Positions 18,108-26,052 of a stretch of DNA of 64,000 nt are shown one piece after another; the stretch's first letter is position 1; each line of letters begins with the position of its first letter. Below the pieces are notes generated by a model, which saw only the letters and a program-made list of their open reading frames with translations, was not told the origin of the DNA and did not search any database. The translations under genes and the position numbers were made by a program. The stretch covers positions 310,001 to 374,000 of the forward strand of contig NZ_JABBGC010000001.1 of the NCBI RefSeq assembly GCF_012927205.1. Reading direction: 5' to 3'. The DNA is from Chitinophaga fulva (lineage in GTDB: Bacteria; Bacteroidota; Bacteroidia; Chitinophagales; Chitinophagaceae).

Positions 18108-19130
18108 TTACTTTGCGCTATTATAAATTCGTTCAATGATTTCCACTACTTTCAACCCTTCCAGAGCATTGGTTGTAATGGCTGCCCTACCTTTGAGGAC
18201 ATCGATTACGTTATCGATCACATAATGATGGTTCTGTGCAGAACCTTTGTATGCTCCGTAGTCATTACCCGGATTGGTTGCCGCCAGTTCCGGCATGGTA
18301 TAATCCTTTATGTTACAAACTTCAACCTTATCCATGTATTGTCCACCAATTTTCACACTACCATTTTCAGCAATAATGGTCATGCTACTTTCAAGATTAG
18401 TATTCCAAACAGAAGTGGAAAAGTTGATACAGCCCATCCCACCGTTTACGAAGTCAAAAGTCACAAAGCCGCTGTCTTCAAATTCAGTGAGTTGCTGGTG
18501 GTTAAACGTGGTCAGCCTTGCAGCCACATTTTCTATATCACCAAACAGCCAATACATGATATCCACGAAGTGGGAGAACTGGGTATACAATGTTCCACCG
18601 TCGAGATCTTTTTTGCCGTGCCAACTGTCCATCGTGTAATAACGTTCGTCTCTGTTCCAATAACAGTTGAGCTGCACCATAAAAACTTTCCCAAGCTTTC
18701 CGGATTCAATCATTTCCTTGATCCACACAGAAGGAGGAGAATAGCGGTTTTGCATGACTGCAAACACATGTTTATGAACATGCAGGGCTTTGTATATTAT
18801 TTTTTCAGCGTCCTGCTTATTAAGCGCCATGGGTTTTTCCACGACAATATGTTTCTTACTATCCAGGCAAGCGAGCGCCTGCGTGGCATGATACCCGTTG
18901 GGAGTTGCGATATTAACCACATCAACGTCTATACCAGATTCAAGGAACGCTGCCAGGGAATCAAAAAGGGGTACTGCATCCCCCTTCAGATTGATCTTAT
19001 CGGCAGGCTTTATATCAATTATTGCAGCCAGTTCCGCATCGGGGTTACGGCTGATCATTTCTGCATGACGTTTGCCAATATGGCCGTAACCGACCACTGC
19101 AAATTTTATCTTCTTCTCTATTGCTGCCAT
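18108..19130 (-). CDS. wbpB: Gfo/Idh/MocA oxidoreductase, WbpB/WlbA-like UDP-GlcNAcA 3-dehydrogenase
   Basis: A 340-residue two-domain oxidoreductase. The N-terminal NAD site VVGYGHIGKRHAE (residues 12-24) and the EKP motif (98-100) mark the family. The C-terminal domain has the QLNCYWNRDERYY and DGGTLYTQFSHFVDIM strings typical of WlbA/WbpB. It should oxidise C3 of UDP-GlcNAc uronic acid to the 3-keto form. Its start codon overlaps the stop of the WbpD-like gene (TAATG), so the two are translationally coupled. Placement between WbpA/E/D-type genes makes the substrate assignment strong, though indirect. Confidence 0.87.
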   Translation of the reverse strand: MAAIEKKIKFAVVGYGHIGKRHAEMISRNPDAELAAIIDIKPADKINLKGDAVPLFDSLAAFLESGIDVDVVNIATPNGYHATQALACLDSKKHIVVEKPMALNKQDAEKIIYKALHVHKHVFAVMQNRYSPPSVWIKEMIESGKLGKVFMVQLNCYWNRDERYYTMDSWHGKKDLDGGTLYTQFSHFVDIMYWLFGDIENVAARLTTFNHQQLTEFEDSGFVTFDFVNGGMGCINFSTSVWNTNLESSMTIIAENGSVKIGGQYMDKVEVCNIKDYTMPELAATNPGNDYGAYKGSAQNHHYVIDNVIDVLKGRAAITTNALEGLKVVEIIERIYNSAK

Positions 19131-19702
19131 TATGATATTCGTTTAACTTGATTATTTTCCAGTTGATATACCTGACCACTTTCTATGCATTGAGATCGGC
19201 TATTCTCATCAAAGTTTAATCGGTGACCAAACTCACTCATCCAGCCTATCTGTTTACCTGGATTTCCCACAATCAGCGCGTATGCCGGTACGTTCTTGGT
19301 CACAACCGCGCCAGCGCCAATAAATGCAAATTCACCAATATCATGTCCACATACGATCGTGGCGTTAGCGCCAATAGAAGCCCCTTTCCCAACATGGGTT
19401 CTGGCATATTGCCCTCTTCTGTTCACCGCACTCCGGGGGTTAGTTACATTTGTAAAAACACAGGAAGGCCCAAGAAACACATCATCTCCGCAGGTTACCC
19501 CGGTATATATGGAAACGTTGTTCTGTACCTTCACATTGTTTCCCAAAACCACTTCCGGGGAGATTACAACATTCTGCCCTATATTACAATTATTTCCCAG
19601 TGTACAACCCGGCATGATATGGGAAAAGTGCCATACTTTGGTCCCCTCACCGATAGTACATCCTTCATCGATGATGGCTGTGGGATGCGCATAAAAACTC
19701 AT
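19130..19702 (-). CDS. wbpD: WbpD/WlbB-type UDP-sugar 3-N-acetyltransferase
   Basis: A 190-residue left-handed beta-helix acetyltransferase made largely of hexapeptide repeats ([20 protein letters not shown] at the start, then [20 protein letters not shown]). The internal string [20 protein letters not shown] is characteristic of WbpD/WlbB, with the catalytic Asn/His region just before it. It would acetylate the 3-amino group of UDP-GlcNAc(3N)A using acetyl-CoA. It lies 1 bp after the WbpE-like gene and overlaps wbpB, giving the compact aminotransferase, acetyltransferase, dehydrogenase order. Confidence 0.88.
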   Translation of the reverse strand: MSFYAHPTAIIDEGCTIGEGTKVWHFSHIMPGCTLGNNCNIGQNVVISPEVVLGNNVKVQNNVSIYTGVTCGDDVFLGPSCVFTNVTNPRSAVNRRGQYARTHVGKGASIGANATIVCGHDIGEFAFIGAGAVVTKNVPAYALIVGNPGKQIGWMSEFGHRLNFDENSRSQCIESGQVYQLENNQVKRIS

Positions 19703-19703
19703 A

Positions 19704-20837
19704 CTAGACCTCTTTAAAAAATTCTTTTATTTTTTCGATGATGTAGTCCTGCTCCTGTTCCACCATTTCAGTATGAATAGGCAAAGACAGCACTTCAGCA
19801 CAAAGTTGTCCGGTTACTTTCAGATCACCGGCTATCCTGCCGATTTCCCCAAAAGCCTCCTGTTCGTTCAACGGAATAGGATAATAAATCATAGCAGGAA
19901 TACCAGCTTCCTCCAGGTATTTTTTCAACCCGTCTCTTTTTCCTCCGGCGATTCTCAATGTATATTGATGAAAAACATGTGTGGAAAAAGGTACTCTGTA
20001 TGGAATGGTAATCCCCGAAACAGACGCCAGTCCTTTATCATACCGGGAAGCACAAGTCTCCCTTACCTCCGCATAGTCATCCAGATGCTTCAGTTTCACA
20101 TCCAGAATGGCAGCCTGGATGGTATCCAGTCTTGAGTTAACGCCTATATACTTGTGTACGTATTTTTTCACCTGTCCATGATTGGCAATCATCATAATTT
20201 TTTCTGCCAATTCCTTGTTGCGGGTAAATAATGCGCCGCCATCACCATAGCACCCCAGGTTTTTGGAAGGGAAAAAGGAAGTGCAACCAATGTCTCCAAC
20301 AGTGCCGGCTTTCTGCACAGTACCATCCGGGAAGCGATAATCAGCCCCCAATGCCTGGGCCGTATCTTCAATAACATGCAACCCGTATGCTTTGGCCAGC
20401 TCCATAATCGGGGCCATATCTGCGCACTGACCAAATAAATGAACAGGGACAATAGCCTTGGTTTTAGCAGTGATGGCATTTTTGATAATATTCGCCGTGA
20501 TATTGAACGACAGCGGGTCCACATCCACCATAACCGGTACAAGTCCTAACAATCCTATCACCTCCGCGGTTGCTACATATGTAAAAGAAGGAACAATCAC
20601 TTCGTCTCCCCGTTCCAGTCCCAATGTCATCATCGCAATCTGCAGGGCGTCGGTTCCATTGGCACATGGAATCACATAGGAAACATTAAGATAGTTAGAC
20701 AGATTCTCCCCGAAACGTTTTACCTGTGGACCATTAATAAAAGCAGTGTTATCTATACACTCGGCTATTGCAGCATCAATCAATGGCTTAATTTTCAGGT
20801 ATTGACCTTTGAGGTCTACCATCTGGATTTTGTTCAT
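19704..20837 (-). CDS. wbpE: WbpE/WlbC-type UDP-sugar 3-aminotransferase (PLP)
   Basis: A 377-residue DegT-family aminotransferase. The PLP lysine is K192 in [15 protein letters not shown], a string usual for WbpE/WlbC and QdtB-type 3-aminotransferases. The N-terminus [19 protein letters not shown] is equally typical. It should aminate the 3-keto product of the WbpB-type enzyme. It lies 11 bp after wbpA. It differs clearly from the second DegT protein of the locus (15960-17090), so the two aminotransferases serve different sugars. Confidence 0.88.
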   Translation of the reverse strand: MNKIQMVDLKGQYLKIKPLIDAAIAECIDNTAFINGPQVKRFGENLSNYLNVSYVIPCANGTDALQIAMMTLGLERGDEVIVPSFTYVATAEVIGLLGLVPVMVDVDPLSFNITANIIKNAITAKTKAIVPVHLFGQCADMAPIMELAKAYGLHVIEDTAQALGADYRFPDGTVQKAGTVGDIGCTSFFPSKNLGCYGDGGALFTRNKELAEKIMMIANHGQVKKYVHKYIGVNSRLDTIQAAILDVKLKHLDDYAEVRETCASRYDKGLASVSGITIPYRVPFSTHVFHQYTLRIAGGKRDGLKKYLEEAGIPAMIYYPIPLNEQEAFGEIGRIAGDLKVTGQLCAEVLSLPIHTEMVEQEQDYIIEKIKEFFKEV

Positions 20838-20848
20838 ATCAATCGGGT

Positions 20849-22138
20849 TTATAATCTGGCATCAGCAATACTACGGTCCAGGATAGACTTTGTATCAAAA
20901 ATGATGGTATTGTGTCCGTTTCTTATTTTTCTGAAATCAAGGTTTATAAATTCATTATGCGCTACTGCCAGAATAATGGCGTCATACGCCTCCCCAATTT
21001 CGGGGCATAACGTTATGCCATACTCTTCTTTTACTTCTTCGGGATTGGCATAACAATCATAGACATTCACATTCATCCCAAACTGGCATAATTCCCGGTA
21101 TATATCAATAACCCGGGAATTTCTGATGTCCGGGCAGTTCTCCTTGAAGGTAACACCTAAAATCAGGGCTTTTGCCCCATCGATCTTATGCCCTTTTTTA
21201 ATCATCAGCTTCACAACCTTGTTGGCCACAAACATACCCATATGATCATTTACCCGTCTGCCGGAAAGAATAACCTGAGGGTAATATCCGAGCGCCTCTG
21301 CTTTATGGGCCAGGTAGTACGGATCCACACCGATACAGTGTCCTCCCACCAATCCCGGCTTATATTTCAGGAAGTTCCATTTGGTTCCGGCTGCCTCTAT
21401 TACATCTGTTGTGTCAATTCCAATCCTGTCAAATATCAGGGCCAGCTCATTCACAAAGCTGATATTGATATCCCTTTGCGCGTTTTCAATGGCTTTGGAT
21501 GCTTCGGCTACCTTGATGCTGGGAGCTTTATGTGTTCCTGCCGTAATGATGGAGGAATACAGTTTGTCCACCACTTCGGCAATTTCAGGAGTAGAACCGG
21601 AAGTTACCTTTCGGATTTTGGTTAACGTATTTACTTTGTCTCCCGGATTAATCCTCTCCGGAGAATATCCACAATAAAAATCCACATTAAATTTCAATCC
21701 GGAGTGCTTTTCCAGTACAGGCACACAGTCTTCCTCAGTACATCCGGGGTAAACCGTAGACTCGTAAATCACCAGGTCTCCTTTCTTCAACGCTGCCCCT
21801 ATCATACGAGAAGCACTTAGCAAAGGCCCCAGATCGGGAGTTTTATACTGATCAATAGGAGTTGGGACAGTGACAATGAAAACATTATACTCAGCCAGGT
21901 CCTTTTGAACCGCCGAAAACTTCAACCCCGTTTTACCACTTTCACTTCTCTGAGCAATTAAACTTTTTAATTGATCCAGGTCTGCTTCCTTTGTATGATC
22001 CTCTCCTACACTGAGTTCTTTGATTCGCTTTTCATTGATATCAAATCCCAGGACATCATATTTTTTCCCAAATTCAAGGGCCAGGGGCAATCCTACATAT
22101 CCCAGACCGATTACCGCAATTTTATCATATTGCTTCAT
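20849..22138 (-). CDS. wbpA: WbpA/TviB-type UDP-N-acetylhexosamine 6-dehydrogenase
   Basis: A 429-residue UDP-sugar dehydrogenase. The NAD loop GLGYVGLPLA is at residues 11-20, the TVYPGCTEEDC segment at about 128, and the catalytic cysteine is C268 in GGHCIGVDPYYL. It oxidises C6 of UDP-GlcNAc to the uronic acid with two NAD, the first step toward the 2,3-diacetamido uronic acid. The overall pattern fits the TviB/WbpA branch rather than WecC, though I cannot run a tree. It is the first gene of the upstream operon, preceded by the duplicated wza leader and pseudogene. Confidence 0.87.
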   Translation of the reverse strand: MKQYDKIAVIGLGYVGLPLALEFGKKYDVLGFDINEKRIKELSVGEDHTKEADLDQLKSLIAQRSESGKTGLKFSAVQKDLAEYNVFIVTVPTPIDQYKTPDLGPLLSASRMIGAALKKGDLVIYESTVYPGCTEEDCVPVLEKHSGLKFNVDFYCGYSPERINPGDKVNTLTKIRKVTSGSTPEIAEVVDKLYSSIITAGTHKAPSIKVAEASKAIENAQRDINISFVNELALIFDRIGIDTTDVIEAAGTKWNFLKYKPGLVGGHCIGVDPYYLAHKAEALGYYPQVILSGRRVNDHMGMFVANKVVKLMIKKGHKIDGAKALILGVTFKENCPDIRNSRVIDIYRELCQFGMNVNVYDCYANPEEVKEEYGITLCPEIGEAYDAIILAVAHNEFINLDFRKIRNGHNTIIFDTKSILDRSIADARL

Positions 22139-22195
22139 TAATGCTAAATTTTATATCGGAGTAATTCAACAGGTGTTTCCGATGTCATCGCAATC

Positions 22196-22384
22196 CTATT
22201 CATTTCGAAATTCCCCAAACCTTGGCGCTGTATATTGACTTTTACATGTCAGCACCAACAAAGGGCTCTGATCATCACTAAAGTTGTCAAGCCGGATTTG
22301 TTCTTTGGATAATGCTGGATGCTGCGTGGTCACACAATAGCCAATAAACAGGAAAAGCGGCAACATCAATAATTTTCTGAACAT
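22196..22384 (-). pseudogene. Truncated 5' fragment of wza
   Basis: Starting at the ATG at 22384 the frame reads MFRKLLMLPLFLFIGYCV, nearly the signal peptide of the intact Wza (8652), then the matching ALSKEQIR and a DNFSDDQ segment. A five-codon deletion follows ALSKEQIR, similarity fades after about 50 codons, and the frame runs out at 22196. The rest of wza is absent. The piece sits 58 bp before the wbpA start, so the transcript of the upstream operon would begin with this relic. A short secreted peptide is conceivable but has no support. Confidence 0.85.
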
Positions 22385-22437
22385 GTACTAATAGGATATA
22401 AACATCTCGAATACCTTTCTGGAAAACACTTATTAGG

Positions 22438-22460
22438 GGCAACACCCCGGGGGTATCGCC
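22438..22460 (-). promoter_or_regulatory. Leader hairpin, copy B
   Basis: On the minus strand GGCGATACCC (22460-22451), loop CCG, then GGGTGTTGCC (22447-22438): ten consecutive pairs, two of them G-U. It lies 54-76 nt upstream of the relic wza ATG, matching copy A in position. The 3' arm differs from copy A (GGGTGTTGCC against GGGTATGGCA) but pairing is kept. Confidence 0.5.
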
Positions 22461-22499
22461 AAACAAGGTGCAAATCTATTAAAAATAACATATAAATGT
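22449..22499 (-). promoter_or_regulatory. Conserved promoter core before the wbpA operon (copy B)
   Basis: The same 51-bp block as 8718-8768 with one difference. It includes TAGATTTG (22478-22471) on the minus strand and most of the AACAT-N4-ATGTT inverted repeat, whose last base, just outside the block, is changed here. Its preservation beside a decayed gene is the main reason to think that it functions. It would drive wbpA through asnB together with the wza operon. Confidence 0.6.
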
Positions 22500-22577
22500 C
22501 ACAAGAATCGGTTTACCTAACCGTTTTGTTTTGAAATCGTTAGATAATTTCCGATAAGCGTTGAAACATCTACTTGC

Positions 22578-22928
22578 TTTCTCTGGTAAGATTAACAAAA
22601 ATAAAAGTACATAGGTAAGTTTTCTGTTAATTTTAAGTATTTTATAATATAACAAATTTATTAATACATTATCTCTAATATAACTGAAACATTTTCAATC
22701 CATTTTCCCCCTTTTCTCGTTAATACTATCAGAGAGTCATGCTGATCAGACCTGTTGTTTTTTTAAAACCACCCAGAATCAAATTTTTAACGACACCAGA
22801 CCACTCAAAAGACCATATTGTAATCAATAACGTATCCTTAAACCATTGTAAACCAGTTTTTTATTAATATTCTGTGAAAGCTTGACGCTGTGCGGTTCCG
22901 TTCATTCAGTTAAGCCAAAACCTGAAAC
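22578..22928. other. AT-rich intergenic region upstream of the ECF sigma gene
   Basis: No open frame or RNA gene was recognised in these 350 bp. The region must hold the plus-strand promoter of the sigma-factor gene, but no convincing TTTG / TANNTTTG pair stands out. It is also the upstream flank of the divergent wbpA operon. Confidence 0.5.
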
Positions 22929-23432
22929 ATGATGTCATCTGTTGAATTTAACACCTTGCTTATCGGAAACGCTGATTTCCTGAAACCCTTTGCGTTTACC
23001 CTTACCAAAGATGCAGAACAGGCCAAGGACCTATACCAGGAAACCCTGTTCCGGGCCCTCTCCAACCAGGAAAAATACCTGGAAGGCACTAACATCCGTG
23101 CCTGGCTGTTTACCATTATGCGTAACATCTTTATCAACCACTACCGGAAAAAAGCCAAAAACAGGATGATAGCCGAACCCAGCGTCAGCGATTTTTTCCT
23201 CAACTATCAGCAAAGCCCTACCAGCAATAAAGCAGACACCAACCTCCGGATGAAAGACATACACGTCGCCGTCTACCACCTCCCTCAAATCTTTAAACAA
23301 CCGTTCCTCCTCTATTACGAAGGATATAAATACTTTGAAATAGCAGATATCCTCCAGGAACCACTCGGGACCATCAAAAGCCGGATTCACTTCGCCCGTA
23401 AAATACTCAAGACACAAGTGCTCCGGCACTAA
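22929..23432 (+). CDS. ECF-type RNA polymerase sigma factor
   Basis: A 167-residue group IV sigma factor with regions 2 and 4 only. Region 2 is seen in FAFTLTKDAEQAKDLYQETLFRAL and TNIRAWLFTIMRNIFINHYRKK (about 20-75). Region 4.2 is the C-terminal FLLYYEGYKYFEIADILQEPLGTIKSRIHFARK. No anti-sigma, TonB/SusC or sensor gene follows, so it is an orphan and its signal is unknown. It is transcribed divergently from the polysaccharide operon whose leader starts about 350 bp away, which makes it a candidate local regulator, by position only. Confidence 0.88.
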   Translation: MMSSVEFNTLLIGNADFLKPFAFTLTKDAEQAKDLYQETLFRALSNQEKYLEGTNIRAWLFTIMRNIFINHYRKKAKNRMIAEPSVSDFFLNYQQSPTSNKADTNLRMKDIHVAVYHLPQIFKQPFLLYYEGYKYFEIADILQEPLGTIKSRIHFARKILKTQVLRH

Positions 23433-23500
23433 ATCACTGTTGTGTTCCTTCACTATAATAGTTATCTTGGCGAATTACCAAACAACCAAATAATCCTATA

Positions 23501-24622
23501 GTGACTGCATCGCAACGTTTTTTATCGCTGGACGTCTTCCGCGGACTGACAGTAGCCGCCATGATCCTCGTCAATAATCCCGGTAGCTGGGAGTACGTGT
23601 ACGCGCCACTGGAACACGCTAAATGGCACGGCTGTACACCTACCGACCTGGTATTTCCCTTTTTCCTCTTTGCTGTAGGCAATGCCATGAGCTTTGCCAT
23701 GAAAAAATACGCTGAAGCCGGCAACGCAGCGGTCATCCGGAAAATACTCACCCGCACCCTGCTGATATTCTGTATCGGCTTGCTGCTCAACTGGTTCCCG
23801 TTCGTGAAATGGGCCGACGGCCAGCTGGTCATGAAACCGCTCAGCAGCCTGCGCATCCTGGGTGTATTCCCCCGTATTGCCCTCTGCTACGGCGCGGCAG
23901 CTTTCATTGTCCATTACCTGAAAGACAAAGGCGCCTTTGTTATGGCCTGCATCATCCTGCTCACCTACTGGTTCGTCCTGATAGCTTTCGGTACCGGCGA
24001 CCCGTACAGCCTCGAAGGTTATGCCGGCCTGCCGCTCGACAAGTTAATTCTGGGAGAAAATCATATGTATAAGGGAGAAGGAGTACCCTTCGATCCGGAA
24101 GGCATCCTCAGCACTTTCCCGGCTATCTGCAATGTTATCTTCGGGTACCTCGCTGGTAAATTCATCCAGGAAAAAGGCAAAACCTATGAAATGCTCGCCC
24201 GCCTGATGATCATGGGATGTATTCTCATCTTCGCAGCACTCTGCTGGGACATGGTATTTCCTATCAACAAAAAAATATGGACCAGCTCCTACGTGCTCTA
24301 CACAGTAGGCATCGCACTGCTGCTGCTTTCCATCCTGATGTATATCGTGGAATTCCGCGGGCTTACCCGGTGGACGACCTTCTTCACCGTATTCGGTAAA
24401 AACCCGCTCTTCATTTACGTGCTGTCCGGCGTAGTGGTAAAACTATACCTGCTGATACGCCCGGTACCCGGCCAGAACATGTATTCCTGGCTGTACCAGA
24501 ACGTATTTCAGCCCATAGGCGGCAATATGGTAGGCTCTTTCCTGTTTGCGCTCTTCCATGTATGCGCCTTCGCCGCCATAGGTTACTGGATGGACAAAAA
24601 GAAAATCTACGTACGGGTATAA
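23501..24622 (+). CDS. Membrane acyltransferase, HGSNAT/DUF5009-like
   Basis: A 373-residue integral membrane protein with about ten helices. The N-terminal SLDVFRGLTVAAMILVNNP and the following HGCTPTDLVFPFFLFAVGNAMSF are characteristic of the family containing heparan-alpha-glucosaminide N-acetyltransferase and bacterial NagX-like proteins. Members are thought to move acetyl from cytoplasmic acetyl-CoA to sugars outside the membrane. The substrate is unknown; glucosamine-containing sugars are the family precedent. Its 3' end overlaps the convergent hydroxylase gene by 16 bp, with no room for a separate terminator. Confidence 0.82.
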   Translation: MTASQRFLSLDVFRGLTVAAMILVNNPGSWEYVYAPLEHAKWHGCTPTDLVFPFFLFAVGNAMSFAMKKYAEAGNAAVIRKILTRTLLIFCIGLLLNWFPFVKWADGQLVMKPLSSLRILGVFPRIALCYGAAAFIVHYLKDKGAFVMACIILLTYWFVLIAFGTGDPYSLEGYAGLPLDKLILGENHMYKGEGVPFDPEGILSTFPAICNVIFGYLAGKFIQEKGKTYEMLARLMIMGCILIFAALCWDMVFPINKKIWTSSYVLYTVGIALLLLSILMYIVEFRGLTRWTTFFTVFGKNPLFIYVLSGVVVKLYLLIRPVPGQNMYSWLYQNVFQPIGGNMVGSFLFALFHVCAFAAIGYWMDKKKIYVRV

Positions 24623-25887
24623 CCGTATACCAGCCGGTAATACCGCTCCTTCAGCCGCGACTGGAAATAGAGCGCTGTTGTTAATACCAGCGCCGCCAAT
24701 GTGAGTAACGAAGGATGCGGCCAGTAATAGTACAAGGCAAAGCACAAAACGCTGTAACGGGCATATTCGAGATAAAACACCCAGCGTTTCTGCTCCAGAA
24801 TGGCACCGCAGTTCATCAGCGTAAGCACGATCAACAGCGTAACACAAACCTGTACAAACACCGGCACATAATGCTCCAGCAATAAAAAAACAAACAATAA
24901 TGTGAGTGTGGCAGCCATCTGCCACACCACATAATTATTCAGCTTAGGCGTTTCCACTATCGTTCGGTTCCTTAACAGGAACGTTTCTTCCAATACTTCC
25001 CTCGCCGCAGGATCTACATAATCAGGCTTTCCGAAAACCACCCTCAGCTTGCCTCGCCATCCGTTTGTCCTCCTGACGGAATACAGCATCTCCAGTATGA
25101 AATGAAAATGCTGCCAAAGAAAACTGTTGCTTTCCAGTGGCTTGGTAAGACCATACACTGGTTCTTCTTCTTCTTTCTGGAAAGTACCAAATAACTTGTC
25201 CCAGATAATGAATACATCCCCATAGTTTTTATCCAGGTACTTAGGATTGCTGGCATGATGCACCCGGTGATGCGACGGCGTTACCAGGATGTATTCCAGA
25301 ATGCCCAGTTTGCCAATGGTACGTGTATGAATGAAAAATGGATACAGCCCGTGCACCAGCAACATACTGGTGATCATCGCCGGCGGAAATCCAACAACAG
25401 GCAATACCGCCCAGAACCCCGTACGAATGAAAGCCTGAAAAACAGTGATACGGGCAGATACCGTATAGTTAAATTCCTCACTCTGATGATGTACCACATG
25501 CGCACACCAGAACAATGTTACCTCATGTGCCAACCGGTGATACCAATACCAGATAAAATCGGTACAAACCAGCAATGCCACCCATAACAGCACACCCGGT
25601 TTGATATCAAACAAAGCATAGTGCCGGTGCAGGTATTCATACACGAAATAAAAAAGCCCTACCGTAAAGGTATCGAGTAACCTTTCGGCAATGCCTACAC
25701 TGATGTTGGCTACGGAATCCTTGAACTTAAAATAACGTTTCCCTTTTTTGTGTGCCACCAGATACTCCAAACCCATGAATGTCAGGAAAAAAGGAACCGC
25801 CAATGCCAGAAAATTCAAATGCACTTTGATAAAATTTTTAGCTGCTAAAAATGAAAACACAGGTATCCCCGCATGGTGCCAGCCCAT
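24607..25887 (-). CDS. Sterol desaturase / fatty acid hydroxylase family protein
   Basis: A 426-residue membrane protein with the histidine clusters that hold a di-iron centre in this superfamily: HRLAHE and HVVHH around residues 118-138, and HRVHHASN near 208. Hydrophobic helices flank these, and a further hydrophobic block near 315-415 extends past the usual ~280-residue core. The reaction is probably an O2-dependent hydroxylation of a lipid; the substrate is not readable. A palindrome at 25933-25953 lies about 45 bp upstream and may be an operator. The first in-frame ATG after the upstream stop was taken; a start a few codons later is possible. Confidence 0.83.
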   Translation of the reverse strand: MGWHHAGIPVFSFLAAKNFIKVHLNFLALAVPFFLTFMGLEYLVAHKKGKRYFKFKDSVANISVGIAERLLDTFTVGLFYFVYEYLHRHYALFDIKPGVLLWVALLVCTDFIWYWYHRLAHEVTLFWCAHVVHHQSEEFNYTVSARITVFQAFIRTGFWAVLPVVGFPPAMITSMLLVHGLYPFFIHTRTIGKLGILEYILVTPSHHRVHHASNPKYLDKNYGDVFIIWDKLFGTFQKEEEEPVYGLTKPLESNSFLWQHFHFILEMLYSVRRTNGWRGKLRVVFGKPDYVDPAAREVLEETFLLRNRTIVETPKLNNYVVWQMAATLTLLFVFLLLEHYVPVFVQVCVTLLIVLTLMNCGAILEQKRWVFYLEYARYSVLCFALYYYWPHPSLLTLAALVLTTALYFQSRLKERYYRLVYGYTRT

Positions 25888-25932
25888 GAACAGGGGTCGT
25901 TAATCTTGTTATTGGTGGTAACTGATAACAAT

Positions 25933-25953
25933 ATTAGAGAATATATTTCTAAT
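25933..25953. promoter_or_regulatory. Palindrome upstream of the hydroxylase gene
   Basis: ATTAGA and TCTAAT flank an AT-rich centre in a 21-bp near-perfect palindrome, 46 bp before the start of the gene at 25887. The symmetry and position suit a dimeric repressor site; this is inference only. Confidence 0.3.
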
Positions 25954-25982
25954 ATCCTACTAAATTTGTAGACTATAAAAAA

Positions 25983-26022
25983 CAAAGGGCGGAAAACAGC
26001 TGTCAGCCGTCTCCCGCCTTTG
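25983..26022 (-). terminator. Probable terminator after rtcB
   Basis: On the minus strand CAAAGGCGGG and CCGCCCTTTG form an imperfect stem around a long loop that also contains an AGCTGTCAGCC-type internal pairing, followed by TTTTTT. It lies 30 bp beyond the rtcB stop and would end the AAA-basic protein-rtcB transcript. Confidence 0.6.
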
Positions 26023-26052
26023 CGACATTGCATATATCTATTTAGTCTTCAA

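Larger units (their letters stand above)
22238..22577 (-). repeat. Duplicated wza 5' end plus leader, copy B (relic gene, live promoter?)
   Basis: Counterpart of 8497-8842 in the same orientation. The coding half carries a deletion and substitutions. The 51-bp promoter core at 22449-22499 is conserved at 50 of 51 positions. Copy B therefore probably still works as the promoter of the wbpA operon while the wza fragment decays. Confidence 0.85.
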
